From: an uncultured Asticcacaulis sp.
GTDB lineage: Bacteria > Pseudomonadota > Alphaproteobacteria > Caulobacterales > Caulobacteraceae
DNA length: 64,000 nucleotides
Reading direction: 5' to 3'
NCBI GenBank assembly: GCA_936940865.1
Contig: CAKZJB010000052.1
Span: 1 to 64,000 of the forward strand
Shown here: positions 17,671 to 26,463 of the stretch, piece by piece
Numbering within the stretch: position 1 is the first letter of the stretch
How the letters are laid out: each line of letters opens with the position of its first letter
Program-made: the position numbers and the translations under genes
The notes under the pieces: model-generated
Database searches by the model: none
Seen by the model: only the letters and a program-made list of their open reading frames with translations
What the model was told of the DNA's origin: nothing

Positions 17671-18984
17671 TTACGCCGAAACGGCGCGCGGCGAAAACCA
17701 GTCCGGAAGCGGCTCGGCCGCCATCATCTGTTCATAGCTCGGGCGAGGACGCACGACCGACCAGTCGCCGTCACGCACCAACACCTCGGGCGCGAGCGGA
17801 CGCGAATTATATTCGCTTCCCATGACGGCTCCATAGGCTCCGGCGGTCATGAAGGCGACAACATCGCCCTCCCGGCAGGCCGGCATGTCGCGGCCGCGCG
17901 TAAAGGTATCGCCGGTCTCGCAAACGGGCCCGACCACGTCGTAAACCGCCGTGTCGGCCGTGTCGGAAACGGCGATCGGGCGGATATCGTGATAGGCGTC
18001 ATAGAGCGCCGGGCGGATCAGGTCGTTCATGCCGGCATCGAGCACCAGGAACTTCTGGCCGCTGTCGGCGCGCTCATGGATATGGATGACGCGCGACAAC
18101 AGGACGCCGGCATTGGCGGTGATCGCCCGACCGGGTTCGAACGTATAGCGCACGCCGAGATCGCCGACCGTCAGCGCCACCATTTCGGCATAGTCGGCCG
18201 GGCTCGGCGGTTCCTTCTGATTGAAGTAGGGCACGCCCAGGCCGCCCCCCAGGTCGAGACGCTCGACGCTCAGACCGTTGCCGCGCAGATCCTCGACCCA
18301 GCCGCGCATGCGGGAGAACGCCGCCTGCATCGGGGTCAGGTCTGTGATCTGCGAGCCGATGTGGCAGGCGATCCCCATCGGCGCGATATGGCGGTGCGCC
18401 GACGCCTCGGCATAGAGGCGCAGAGCTTCCTCGGCAGAGACGCCGAACTTGTCCTTGGCGCCGCCGGTGGTGATCTTGGCGTGCCCCCCGGCGCCGACGC
18501 CGGGATTGATGCGGATGACGACCGGGGCGATCATGTTCAGCGAGGCGGCGACGCGCGCCAGGCGTTCCAGTTCGGGCGGCGATTCGACATTGATCTGGTA
18601 GATGCCGGCCTTGAGCGCGAAGGCCATTTCCTCATCGGTCTTGCCGACGCCGGAAAAGACGATTTTGTTCGCGGGCACGCCAGCCTTCAGCGCCTTGCGG
18701 ATTTCGCCTTCGGAGACCGTATCGGCGCCGGCGCCCTGCGCGGCCAGGGTACGCAAGACCGCCAGGTTGGAATTGGTCTTGACGGCATAGGCGACCAGCG
18801 GCGCTTCGCCCTTGGGACTTTTCAGCGACGGATGCGCCGACACCGCGCCGGCGAAGACCGTGAAATGCCGCTCCAGAGTCGCGGTGCTGTAGACATAGAC
18901 CGGAGTGCCCACGTCGCGCGCGATGTCCGCCAGGGACACCTGCTCGCAGTGCATGACGCCGTTCCGGTACTCGAAGTGATTCAT
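17671..18984 (-). CDS. lysA: Diaminopimelate decarboxylase
   Basis: LysA decarboxylates meso-diaminopimelate to L-lysine, the last step of lysine synthesis. The 437-residue protein is full length. PLP binds Lys69 in AYAVKTNSN, the glycine-rich phosphate loop is LDLGGGLGVPY (243-253), and the active-site Cys355 lies in GPVCETGDTF, contributed across the dimer. It starts 9 bases after the lipoprotein gene. The argH-lipoprotein-lysA order is a known alphaproteobacterial arrangement. Confidence 0.97.
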   Translation of the reverse strand: MNHFEYRNGVMHCEQVSLADIARDVGTPVYVYSTATLERHFTVFAGAVSAHPSLKSPKGEAPLVAYAVKTNSNLAVLRTLAAQGAGADTVSEGEIRKALKAGVPANKIVFSGVGKTDEEMAFALKAGIYQINVESPPELERLARVAASLNMIAPVVIRINPGVGAGGHAKITTGGAKDKFGVSAEEALRLYAEASAHRHIAPMGIACHIGSQITDLTPMQAAFSRMRGWVEDLRGNGLSVERLDLGGGLGVPYFNQKEPPSPADYAEMVALTVGDLGVRYTFEPGRAITANAGVLLSRVIHIHERADSGQKFLVLDAGMNDLIRPALYDAYHDIRPIAVSDTADTAVYDVVGPVCETGDTFTRGRDMPACREGDVVAFMTAGAYGAVMGSEYNSRPLAPEVLVRDGDWSVVRPRPSYEQMMAAEPLPDWFSPRAVSA

Positions 18985-18993
18985 AAGACAGAC

Positions 18994-19347
18994 TTACTGC
19001 TGGGTGGGTTCGTGGTTGGTGAAGCTGGCCGCATTGCCAAAACCTTCCAGCGGTGCCTCAGAAATTTTCTTGTTCGAGCGGTACGGATCTTTCTGCTTGT
19101 TGACATCGTTGATGTCGGGCTTGGCGCGCTCGGTTTCCTGGCTGGCGGACGTGTCGTCCAGCGTCGCCGTGTCACCGCCGCCGGCATTCTTCGACACCGA
19201 ATAGCTCGACTTGGCCGCCTTGCCGATCATCGGCGGGGCCTGCTCAAGCTGCCCCATCTTGCCGCAGGCACTGACGCTGACAGCCAGGGCAGCACCCAGC
19301 ATCGTGACGATCACGAGGCGGGCCTTTGCGGAAACAGGTGACGTCAT
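18994..19347 (-). CDS. Small LptM-like lipoprotein
   Basis: This 117-residue protein has a signal peptide and lipobox (VSVSAC), followed by [11 protein letters not shown], then a polar disordered tail. The Cys-Gly-x-x-Gly-x-Leu pattern after the lipidation site resembles LptM (YifL), the small lipoprotein that helps mature the LPS translocon. Its place between argH and lysA is also common for such short lipoproteins. The ATG overlaps the argH stop (ATGA). The assignment to LptM is tentative because the tail is much longer than in E. coli. Confidence 0.6.
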   Translation of the reverse strand: MTSPVSAKARLVIVTMLGAALAVSVSACGKMGQLEQAPPMIGKAAKSSYSVSKNAGGGDTATLDDTSASQETERAKPDINDVNKQKDPYRSNKKISEAPLEGFGNAASFTNHEPTQQ

Positions 19348-20801
19348 GAGCGAAGTTCCTTCCAGCGCTGGATTTGCAAACGGACCTGATCGGGTGCGGT
19401 GCCGCCGTACGACTGGCGGGACGCAGCCGAGGCCTCGGGCGTTAAGACCTTATACACATCCTCGGTGATCCTGGCTTCCAGATTCTGCAAGTCGCTTAAC
19501 CGTAGTTGCGCCAAGTCCACACCCTGGCTTTCGGCCAGCTTGACCGCCGCGCCGGTAATATGGTGCGCGTCGCGGAACGGGATGTTGAGGGTACGGACGA
19601 GCCAGTCGGCCAGATCCGTCGCCGTCGAGAAGCCCGCGCCGGCCGCCGCACGCATCTTCTCGGGCTGGGCGACCAGGTCGCGCACCATGCCGGCCATGGC
19701 GCGAAGCGCCAGATCGAGCGCGTCGAAGCATTCGAACACCGGCGGCTTGTCCTCCTGCATGTCCTTGGAATAGGCCAGGGGCAGCCCCTTCATCACCGTC
19801 ATCAGCGCGATCAGCGAGCCGGTGATGCGGCCCGTCTTGGCGCGCACCAGTTCGGCGGCATCGGGATTGCGCTTCTGCGGCATGATCGAAGAGCCGGTCG
19901 AGAAGGCATCCGACAGCTTGACGAAGCCGAACTGCGGCGTCGTCCAGATGACGATTTCCTCGGCCAGGCGCGACAGATGGCCGGCGCAGATGGCGGCATG
20001 CGACATGGCTTCAAGCGCGAAATCGCGCGCCGAGACGCCATCCAGGCTGTTGCCCATGGGCCGGTCGAAGCCCAGCGCTTCGGAGGTCGCGAAACGGTCG
20101 ATCGGGAAGGGCGAACCGGCCAGGGCCGCCGAACCCAGCGGGTTTTCGTTCATGCGGGCGCGGGCGTCGACGAAACGCGAGCGGTCGCGGCCGAACATTT
20201 CGACATAGGCCATCAGATGGTGGCCGAAGGTTACGGGCTGGGCGGGCTGAAGGTGGGTGAAGCCCGGCATCAGGGTGTCGGCCTGCTCTTCGGCCCGCTC
20301 CAGCAGGGCCCCCTGAAGGTCGAACAGCTGGGCAATCGTGGCGTCGACGGCTGAGCGCACCCAAAGGCGGAAATCGGTCGCTACCTGGTCGTTACGCGAG
20401 CGTGCCGTATGCAGTCGTCCGGCCGTCGGCCCGATAAGCTCGCGCAGGCGCGCCTCGACATTCATATGGATGTCTTCGAATTCGTGGCGGAAAGGAAACA
20501 CGCCCGTGCGAATCTCGCTCTCGATCGTATCCAGCCCGTCAGCGATCAGTTTGGCATCTTCAAAACTTATGATACCTTGCTTCGCCAGCATGGCGGCGTG
20601 GGCACGCGAGCCCGCAAGGTCTTGTTGCCACAAGCGTTTATCGACCTCGATCGAGACGTTGATCGCTTGCATAATCTCGTCGGGCCGGGCATTAAACCGT
20701 CCGCCCCACATTTCCTGGCCCTGCGAAGGGACGCGCGCGGCGCCAGGCTCAACGGTACCGGGGGCGCCCGTCTTGGTTTTTGGGTCGGAATGATCGGTCA
20801 T
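19344..20801 (-). CDS. argH: Argininosuccinate lyase
   Basis: ArgH splits argininosuccinate into arginine and fumarate, the last step of arginine synthesis. The 485-residue protein has the fumarase/ASL signature [11 protein letters not shown], the HTARSRNDQ motif and the [10 protein letters not shown] motif. An unconserved tail of about 30 residues precedes the usual start MWGGRF. The chosen ATG at 20801 shares bases with the ATG of the divergent gene at 20800. The open frame upstream of that is antisense to tlpA and is not protein-like. It leads the lipoprotein-lysA operon. Confidence 0.95.
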   Translation of the reverse strand: MTDHSDPKTKTGAPGTVEPGAARVPSQGQEMWGGRFNARPDEIMQAINVSIEVDKRLWQQDLAGSRAHAAMLAKQGIISFEDAKLIADGLDTIESEIRTGVFPFRHEFEDIHMNVEARLRELIGPTAGRLHTARSRNDQVATDFRLWVRSAVDATIAQLFDLQGALLERAEEQADTLMPGFTHLQPAQPVTFGHHLMAYVEMFGRDRSRFVDARARMNENPLGSAALAGSPFPIDRFATSEALGFDRPMGNSLDGVSARDFALEAMSHAAICAGHLSRLAEEIVIWTTPQFGFVKLSDAFSTGSSIMPQKRNPDAAELVRAKTGRITGSLIALMTVMKGLPLAYSKDMQEDKPPVFECFDALDLALRAMAGMVRDLVAQPEKMRAAAGAGFSTATDLADWLVRTLNIPFRDAHHITGAAVKLAESQGVDLAQLRLSDLQNLEARITEDVYKVLTPEASAASRQSYGGTAPDQVRLQIQRWKELRS

Positions 20802-21579
20802 GGATAACCCTTTGGATAGTGACGGCCTGGCTGGGCAACCGTCGGGACAACCCGCGCCCAAACCCGCACCACAGCCGGCTGACAACGCCGGCGGCACGGC
20901 TATAGCCGAGGACAAGCCGCAACCCAAGGCCCAAGGCAAGGCAAAGACATCGAAAAAGCGCGTCAATATCGCGCTTTTCGTCGGCATCGTCGTTGTGGTC
21001 GTCGCCATCGCGGCCGGCGCGGGCTTTTTCCTGCTCGGCCCGAAGCTGACGGGTGGCGCCAAGGTTCAGGGACCGGTCACGGCGGAAGCCGCCGAGGGGC
21101 CGCTGAAAGGCTACGTCAAGGGCTCAATCGCCCATCTGGTGACCTATGCGCAGCCGAGGCCGATCGACAACATGGCCTTCATGGACCGCGACAGGAAGCC
21201 CGTGCATCTCGCCGACTTCAAGGGCCAGGTCGTGGTGCTGAACCTTTGGGCCACGTGGTGCGCCCCGTGCCGCTTCGAAATGCCGACCCTGGCCCACCTG
21301 CAGGCGCAATACGCCGGCAAGCCGGTCAAGGTCATTCCGTTGTCGGGCGACACGGAAAACAAACTCGACGACGTCAAATCCTTCATCGACGTGCAGGAGC
21401 CGCTTCAGGTCTATGCCGATCCGGAGCTGATCGCCAAGACCGCAAAGCTCAACGTCGCCGGCCTGCCCTCGACCCTGATCCTCAACAAGCAGGGCCAGAT
21501 CGTGGCGCGCCTCGACGGCGAAGCCAGCTGGGACACGCCCGAAGTCCACGCCCTGCTCGACAAGCTGACGGCGGAATAG
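20800..21579 (+). CDS. tlpA: Membrane-anchored TlpA-like thioredoxin
   Basis: This 259-residue protein has a Pro-rich cytosolic N-terminus (about 50 residues), one transmembrane helix (about 57-79) and a periplasmic thioredoxin domain. The redox motif is WATWCAPC, with Cys154 and Cys157. TlpA/ResA proteins reduce apocytochrome c or cytochrome oxidase copper sites. Its start codon overlaps that of argH on the other strand (CATG), so its promoter must lie inside argH or the true start is further in. It ends exactly where the convergent DUF418 gene ends. Confidence 0.87.
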   Translation: MDNPLDSDGLAGQPSGQPAPKPAPQPADNAGGTAIAEDKPQPKAQGKAKTSKKRVNIALFVGIVVVVVAIAAGAGFFLLGPKLTGGAKVQGPVTAEAAEGPLKGYVKGSIAHLVTYAQPRPIDNMAFMDRDRKPVHLADFKGQVVVLNLWATWCAPCRFEMPTLAHLQAQYAGKPVKVIPLSGDTENKLDDVKSFIDVQEPLQVYADPELIAKTAKLNVAGLPSTLILNKQGQIVARLDGEASWDTPEVHALLDKLTAE

Positions 21580-22770
21580 TCACTTCAGGATCGGCATCCA
21601 CCGCTTATAGGTCAGGCAGCGCCAGACCCATTCGAACGGACCGTAGCGGAACAGCGACATCCAGACCGTGCTGGCCACCAGTTGCCAGGCCCAGATCGCC
21701 AGCACACAGGGCAGCAGACCGGCATCGTTGACCTCGCCGAAATGCGGTGGATGACTACCGCGACCGCCGTAAAATATGGCCGTCATGATCAGCGACTGGG
21801 TCAGGTAATTGGTGAAGGCCATCCGGCCGACGCAGGCCAGCGGGTAGAGCAGCACACGCCCCAAAACGGACCGCCCGGCCAGGATCAGCACCGCGGCATA
21901 GCCCAGGGCCACGGGCAGGCACAGCACCGTATTGGCGACCTGGTAGAGGCCGAAGGCCTGCGGAAAGGGAAAGTGTGCCGAGACGCTCTGCCAGGCCTGA
22001 AACGCCATGGCGATAAGGCCTGCAGCGGCCATGGCGATGAGGATCGGATACAGGCGAGGATTGCGTTCGCCATGATAGAAGCCCAATCGGAACAGCCCCG
22101 CGCCGATCATCATCAGGCCGAGCGTCGTCGGCAGGAAGTCGATCAGCTCGGGAATAATGGTCGAAGCCCATTCTCCGAAATTGCCGGCCAGAGAATCCCA
22201 GAAGGTCCCGCGCATGGTTTCCACGACACCGTCGATATCGGCGGCTTGCGGCGCCGTGCCGTCGGCGGCGGTGATCGCCGGCAGGAGAAGGATGGCGCCG
22301 CCGGCCAGGAACAGGAACAGCCCCCAGCCGATCAGGATTCGCGGCGCCATATTGCGCCACGGCCAGAAGACGAAGCCCGTAAGAGCATAGGACAGCAGGA
22401 TGTCGCCATGCCAGACAAGGGCACCGTGGACCAGGCCGAATAACGCCAGCCAGGCCAGGCGGCGGAAGAGCGGCGTTTCCCACGGCGGCGTTCCCGGCGC
22501 GATCTCGCGCCCGACCAGGAAGACGCTGGCGCCGAACAGCAGGGTAAAGGTGCTGACGAACTTTTCGCGGAAAAAGACCTCGACCAGCGTCCACAAGGTC
22601 AGGTCCGCCGGGCTGAGCGGCACGGGCGACAAGGCCGGATTGGAATAGACATCCATCGGCTGGGCAAAGGCGATGGCGTTGACCGCCAGGATGCCGAAGA
22701 CGGCCAGCCCGCGGATGTGGTCCAGCGCCACAATCCGCCCTTTCGCCGGTTCTGTCCCGGCGTCGCTCAT
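21580..22770 (-). CDS. DUF418 family multi-pass membrane protein
   Basis: This 396-residue protein has about nine to ten hydrophobic helices. It starts with RIVALDHIRGLAVFGILAVN and ends with the DUF418 region (YPLACVGRMAFTNYLTQSL; FRYGPFEWVWRCLTY). These proteins are related to the acyltransferase-3/YeiB group, and their function is poorly known; transport or membrane modification is suspected. It lies one base after a smaller membrane gene, in an operon led by the 3-hydroxybutyryl-CoA dehydrogenase gene. Confidence 0.85.
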   Translation of the reverse strand: MSDAGTEPAKGRIVALDHIRGLAVFGILAVNAIAFAQPMDVYSNPALSPVPLSPADLTLWTLVEVFFREKFVSTFTLLFGASVFLVGREIAPGTPPWETPLFRRLAWLALFGLVHGALVWHGDILLSYALTGFVFWPWRNMAPRILIGWGLFLFLAGGAILLLPAITAADGTAPQAADIDGVVETMRGTFWDSLAGNFGEWASTIIPELIDFLPTTLGLMMIGAGLFRLGFYHGERNPRLYPILIAMAAAGLIAMAFQAWQSVSAHFPFPQAFGLYQVANTVLCLPVALGYAAVLILAGRSVLGRVLLYPLACVGRMAFTNYLTQSLIMTAIFYGGRGSHPPHFGEVNDAGLLPCVLAIWAWQLVASTVWMSLFRYGPFEWVWRCLTYKRWMPILK

Positions 22771-22771
22771 A

Positions 22772-23212
22772 TCAGGCGGATTTCGGCCGCTTCAGCGCCA
22801 CCAGCTGCAACACGATGGCCGAAGGAATGGCCAGCGCCAGGTGCGCCAGGACCAGAAGCCCGCCCAGCATGCCGAACGACTGCAGGAGCCCGGCGGACAT
22901 GTCGGCGTGCTCCAGCACCATCAGCTTGACCAGGGCGGCCAGGCTGCCGAGCACGGTAACGAACAGCGCGCAGAGGATAACCATGGAGACGGCATGGAGC
23001 CGTGACGGCGGCGGGCGCAGGCGCCACAGGGCCAGAGACCCGACCAGCCAGGCCAGGGCAAGCACCATCTGCCGCTGGGTGTCGCCTATGGCGTCGCTGG
23101 TGCCGACGATAATCTGCGCGACGAACCAGAACAAGCCATGGACCAGCATCGCGGCCAGGGCGGCCGCGATCATCCAGGTCGAATGCGGCATTCGGATTTG
23201 CAATTTGTCCAT
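22772..23212 (-). CDS. Four-helix membrane protein of unknown function
   Basis: This 146-residue protein has four hydrophobic segments (about residues 14-36, 48-62, 73-96 and 107-136). No family was recognised. It abuts the stop of the dehydrogenase gene with no spacing and is followed one base later by DUF418, so all three are probably cotranslated. No catalytic motif can be seen. Confidence 0.7.
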   Translation of the reverse strand: MDKLQIRMPHSTWMIAAALAAMLVHGLFWFVAQIIVGTSDAIGDTQRQMVLALAWLVGSLALWRLRPPPSRLHAVSMVILCALFVTVLGSLAALVKLMVLEHADMSAGLLQSFGMLGGLLVLAHLALAIPSAIVLQLVALKRPKSA

Positions 23213-24088
23213 TTAGCGCGTCGGAACCGGCTTTTCGCCGCGGTAGTCGTAGAAGCCGCGCCCGACCTTGCGGCCGACCCAACCGGCTTCGACATATTTC
23301 ACCAGCAGGGGGCACGGGCGATACTTGGAATCCGACAGACCTTCGTACAATACGTTCATGACCGCCAGCACGGTATCGAGCCCGATGAAATCGGCCAGTT
23401 CCAGCGGCCCCATGGGGTGGTTGGTGCCAAGCTTCATGCCCGTGTCGATCGCTTCCACCGTACCGACGCCTTCGTATAGCGTGTAGATGGCCTCGTTGAT
23501 CATCGGGATCAGGATACGGTTGACGATGAAGGCCGGGAAGTCCTCGGAATTGGCCGTCGTCTTGCCAAGGCTGCGCGCGAAATTGACCGCCCGCTCGTAG
23601 GTTTCGGGCTCGGTGGCGATGCCGCGGATGATTTCGACCAGCTTCATGATCGGCACCGGATTCATGAAGTGCAGGCCGATGAACTTGCCCGGCCGGTCGG
23701 TCGCCGCCGCCAGGCGCGTGATCGAGATCGACGAGGTGTTCGACGCCAGCATGGCCCCGGGCTTAAGGTGTTCGCACACCGACTTGAAAATGGCCTTCTT
23801 GACCTCTTCGTTTTCGGTCGCGGCTTCGATGACCAGGTCGCACTGCGACAGCTCGCCCACCGAGGCGGCCGGCGTCAGCCGCGTCCGCGCATCGCGCGCC
23901 ACGTCGGCGGTGATGGTTTCCTTTTCGACAAGGCGGCTCATGGACTTTTCAATGCGGTCGAAGGCCTTCTTCACGGCGTCCGAGGATTGGTCGAAGAGGA
24001 CGACGTCGTAACCCGACTGGGCGGCGACCTGGGCGATACCGGCCCCCATCTGTCCCGCGCCGATGATGCCGACCGAACGAATTTCCAT
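23213..24088 (-). CDS. hbdA: 3-hydroxybutyryl-CoA dehydrogenase
   Basis: This 291-residue enzyme oxidises 3-hydroxybutyryl-CoA with NAD(P), or works in reverse. The N-terminal Rossmann loop is GAGQMGAGIAQ (10-20). The catalytic region carries SNTSSISITRLA and HFMNPVPIMKLVE (the His and Glu dyad), then NRILIPMINEA in the dimer domain. The length suits a single-function enzyme rather than a FadB fusion. Upstream lies the ETF pair, separated by a terminator, which fits fatty-acid or polyhydroxybutyrate metabolism. Confidence 0.93.
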   Translation of the reverse strand: MEIRSVGIIGAGQMGAGIAQVAAQSGYDVVLFDQSSDAVKKAFDRIEKSMSRLVEKETITADVARDARTRLTPAASVGELSQCDLVIEAATENEEVKKAIFKSVCEHLKPGAMLASNTSSISITRLAAATDRPGKFIGLHFMNPVPIMKLVEIIRGIATEPETYERAVNFARSLGKTTANSEDFPAFIVNRILIPMINEAIYTLYEGVGTVEAIDTGMKLGTNHPMGPLELADFIGLDTVLAVMNVLYEGLSDSKYRPCPLLVKYVEAGWVGRKVGRGFYDYRGEKPVPTR

Positions 24089-24163
24089 GGTGTCCTCGTG
24101 TGTAGCCCCTCGCCTATATGGGGATATGGCGAGCTTTTATGCAATGCAAAATGAAAAGCAAAT

Positions 24164-24190
24164 CCTCCCCGCAGCCAGGCTACGGGGAGG
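24164..24190 (-). terminator. Probable terminator of etfBA
   Basis: An 8-bp GC stem (CCTCCCCG 24164-24171 with CGGGGAGG 24183-24190) has an 11-base loop that can itself pair weakly. On the minus strand it is followed by a T-rich stretch interrupted by G and C. It stands between the etfA stop and the next gene in the same direction. Confidence 0.65.
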
Positions 24191-24214
24191 GAGCATTCCT
24201 TATCCGCCTATCGC

Positions 24215-25147
24215 TTACCCCAGCGCCTTCATCAAGGCGGGTACGGCGGTCTTGTAATCCTCGACCAGGCCGAAATCGGCCACACCGAAGATCGGCGCTT
24301 CCGGATCCTTGTTGATCGCCACGATCACCTTGGAGTCCTTCATGCCGGCCAGGTGCTGGATGGCGCCCGAAATGCCGATGGCGATGTAGATGTCAGGCGC
24401 CACGACCTTGCCGGTCTGGCCGACCTGATAGTCGTTCGGCGCATAGCCGGCATCGACCGCCGCACGGGAAGCGCCGACGGCGGCGCCCAGGCGGTCGGCC
24501 AACGGGTCGAGCACGGCGTTGAACTCTTCCGCCGAACCGAGTGCGCGGCCGCCGGAAACGACGACGCGGGCAGAACCCAGTTCCGGACGGTCCGACTTGA
24601 CCTTCTCTTCCGAGACGAAACGGCTCTTGCCGAAGGCGGCCGGCGCCGCCACGGCTTCGATGGCCGCCGAACCGCCCTCGCCCGCCGGCTTGAAAGCCGT
24701 CGGACGCACGGTCAGGACCTTTTTCGCTTCGGAGGTTTGCACGGTTTCAAGGGCGTTACCGGCATAGATGGGCCGCACGAAGGTGCTGCCGTCGACCACT
24801 TGCAGCACGTCAGAGATCAGCGACACGTCGAGCAGGGCGGCGACGCGCGGCGCGACGTTCTTGCCCGAGCTCGAAGCCGGGACAGCGACCGTGTCGTAGC
24901 TGCCGGCCAGACCGGCGATCAACGTCGACACATCTTCGGCCAGGTCCTGCTTCAGCGCGGCCGACTGCGACACCAGGACCTTGCGGACGCCGGCGATCTT
25001 CGCCGCCTGGCCGGCTACGCCATCGACGCCTTCGCCATAGACCAGCACGTCGATCTCGCCGGACAGCGCCTGCGCGGCTGTCACCGTCTTGTGCGTGGAA
25101 TCACGCAGAGCCGAACCGTCGTGATCGGCAATAACCAGAACCGCCAT
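24215..25147 (-). CDS. etfA: Electron transfer flavoprotein alpha subunit
   Basis: EtfA binds FAD and passes electrons from acyl-CoA dehydrogenases to ETF-quinone oxidoreductase. The 310-residue protein contains the C-terminal FAD-domain signature [16 protein letters not shown], with [10 protein letters not shown] and [14 protein letters not shown] just ahead. Its start overlaps the etfB stop (TGATG). Length and motifs are normal. Confidence 0.96.
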   Translation of the reverse strand: MAVLVIADHDGSALRDSTHKTVTAAQALSGEIDVLVYGEGVDGVAGQAAKIAGVRKVLVSQSAALKQDLAEDVSTLIAGLAGSYDTVAVPASSSGKNVAPRVAALLDVSLISDVLQVVDGSTFVRPIYAGNALETVQTSEAKKVLTVRPTAFKPAGEGGSAAIEAVAAPAAFGKSRFVSEEKVKSDRPELGSARVVVSGGRALGSAEEFNAVLDPLADRLGAAVGASRAAVDAGYAPNDYQVGQTGKVVAPDIYIAIGISGAIQHLAGMKDSKVIVAINKDPEAPIFGVADFGLVEDYKTAVPALMKALG

Positions 25148-25893
25148 CAGAGTACTCCCGCCGCCTTGAGATCAGCCACCAGTTCGGCCGCATCGGCCAC
25201 CTTCTTGCCCGCGCCGCGCTTGGGCGGCTCGGCAACCTTCACCACCTTGAGACGCGGCGCGACATCGACGCCGTAGTCGGCGACGGCCTTGACGTCGAGC
25301 GGCTTCTTCTTGGCCTTCATGATATTGGGCAGAGACGCATAGCGCGGCTCGTTGAGGCGAAGATCCGTGGTGATCACCGCCGGCAACTGCACGCCGACGG
25401 TCTGCAGGCCGCCATCGACTTCGCGGGTCACCAGAGCTTCCGTACCCTCGATGACCACCTTCGAGGCGAAGGTCGCCTGCGGCCAGCCCGTCAGCGCCGC
25501 CAGCATCTGGCCGGTGGCGTTGTTGTCGCCGTCGATCGCCTGCTTGCCCATGATGACCAGGTCGGGTTTTTCCTGTTCGATCACGGCCTTGAGGAGCTTG
25601 GCCACGGCCAGCGGCTCGACGTCCTGGTCCGTCTGGATCAGGATGCCGCGGTCGGCCCCGATGGTCAGCGCGGTGACGATGGTGTCGCGCGCCTGCGCCG
25701 GCCCGATCGAAACGGCCACGATCTCGGTCACCACGCCTTTTTCCTTCAGGCGGGTGGCTTCCTCGACGGCGATTTCGTCGAACGGGTTCATCGACATCTT
25801 GACGTTGGACAGGTCGACACCCGACTGGTCCGCCTTGACGCGGACCTTGACGTTGTAATCGAGCACCCGCTTGACGGGGACGAGTATCTTCAT
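25147..25893 (-). CDS. etfB: Electron transfer flavoprotein beta subunit
   Basis: EtfB (248 residues) forms the AMP-binding half of the ETF heterodimer. Features are the [19 protein letters not shown] start, [19 protein letters not shown] in the nucleotide-binding region, and the recognition loop [12 protein letters not shown]-like segment [11 protein letters not shown]. It is the first gene of the pair. The 248 bases upstream contain no other gene in this direction and should carry the promoter. Confidence 0.96.
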   Translation of the reverse strand: MKILVPVKRVLDYNVKVRVKADQSGVDLSNVKMSMNPFDEIAVEEATRLKEKGVVTEIVAVSIGPAQARDTIVTALTIGADRGILIQTDQDVEPLAVAKLLKAVIEQEKPDLVIMGKQAIDGDNNATGQMLAALTGWPQATFASKVVIEGTEALVTREVDGGLQTVGVQLPAVITTDLRLNEPRYASLPNIMKAKKKPLDVKAVADYGVDVAPRLKVVKVAEPPKRGAGKKVADAAELVADLKAAGVL

Positions 25894-26141
25894 GACTTAC
25901 CTCTAAAGGCTGGCCTTTGTAGCCGGCAAGAAGACCTGCCAGGCCCTGCGAAGCCGCCATATCCGAGAATTTCTCCGGCGGCTGATGTTTTCGTCGCGCT
26001 TGTGCCGCCCGAACCCCCGAAAGTCAATCGGAAAGCCATCAAAACCCCTCGTGAATCAAGGAATTTCGATTGCCCTTGCAACGGGTTCGGCGCATAAGTC
26101 GCGCGATTGCCCTTATAGAAAAAGTTTCCGCGAACGTCAAC

Positions 26142-26405
26142 ATGCCGAGCAATATCCGCTATCTGAAATACTGGTTTTTGGGCTTGCTGCTGGTCGGGGT
26201 GACGCTGACGGCCGGCTATGACCTGCTGTACGGCATACCGAAGCGGAAGTGCGATGCGGCCGGAAACTGGTGGTCCTGGAAGGACCGCCACTGCTACGCG
26301 CCCATCTATCTGCCGACGATCACGCACCGCCAGCCGGGCGAGCCTTCGACCATCGACTGGCACGACAAAAAAGCCGCGGCAGCGGCCGCGACCACATCGA
26401 AGTAG
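26142..26405 (+). CDS. Small single-helix membrane protein
   Basis: This 87-residue protein has one hydrophobic helix (about residues 10-30). The rest is predicted periplasmic, with two cysteines (KRKCDAAGNWWSWKDRHCYAP) that could form a disulfide. The Lys/Ala/Thr tail is low complexity. The frame is open upstream to 26070, but the ATG at 26142 gives the better N-terminus; its ribosome site is weak. No family was recognised. It points away from etfB and converges with podJ. Confidence 0.6.
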   Translation: MPSNIRYLKYWFLGLLLVGVTLTAGYDLLYGIPKRKCDAAGNWWSWKDRHCYAPIYLPTITHRQPGEPSTIDWHDKKAAAAAATTSK

Positions 26406-26463
26406 CGCTCAGGCGGCGCCCGGTCCGCTTGCCGAGCGGAGGACCGCTCGGAATTCACGTCGA

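Noticed and set aside
17320-19341. 673-codon open frame antisense to lysA and its neighbours
   Set aside because: It spans several well-supported genes on the other strand and has no recognisable domain.
25890-26363. 157-codon minus-strand frame upstream of etfB
   Set aside because: It covers the etfB promoter region and the opposite small gene; its composition is not protein-like.
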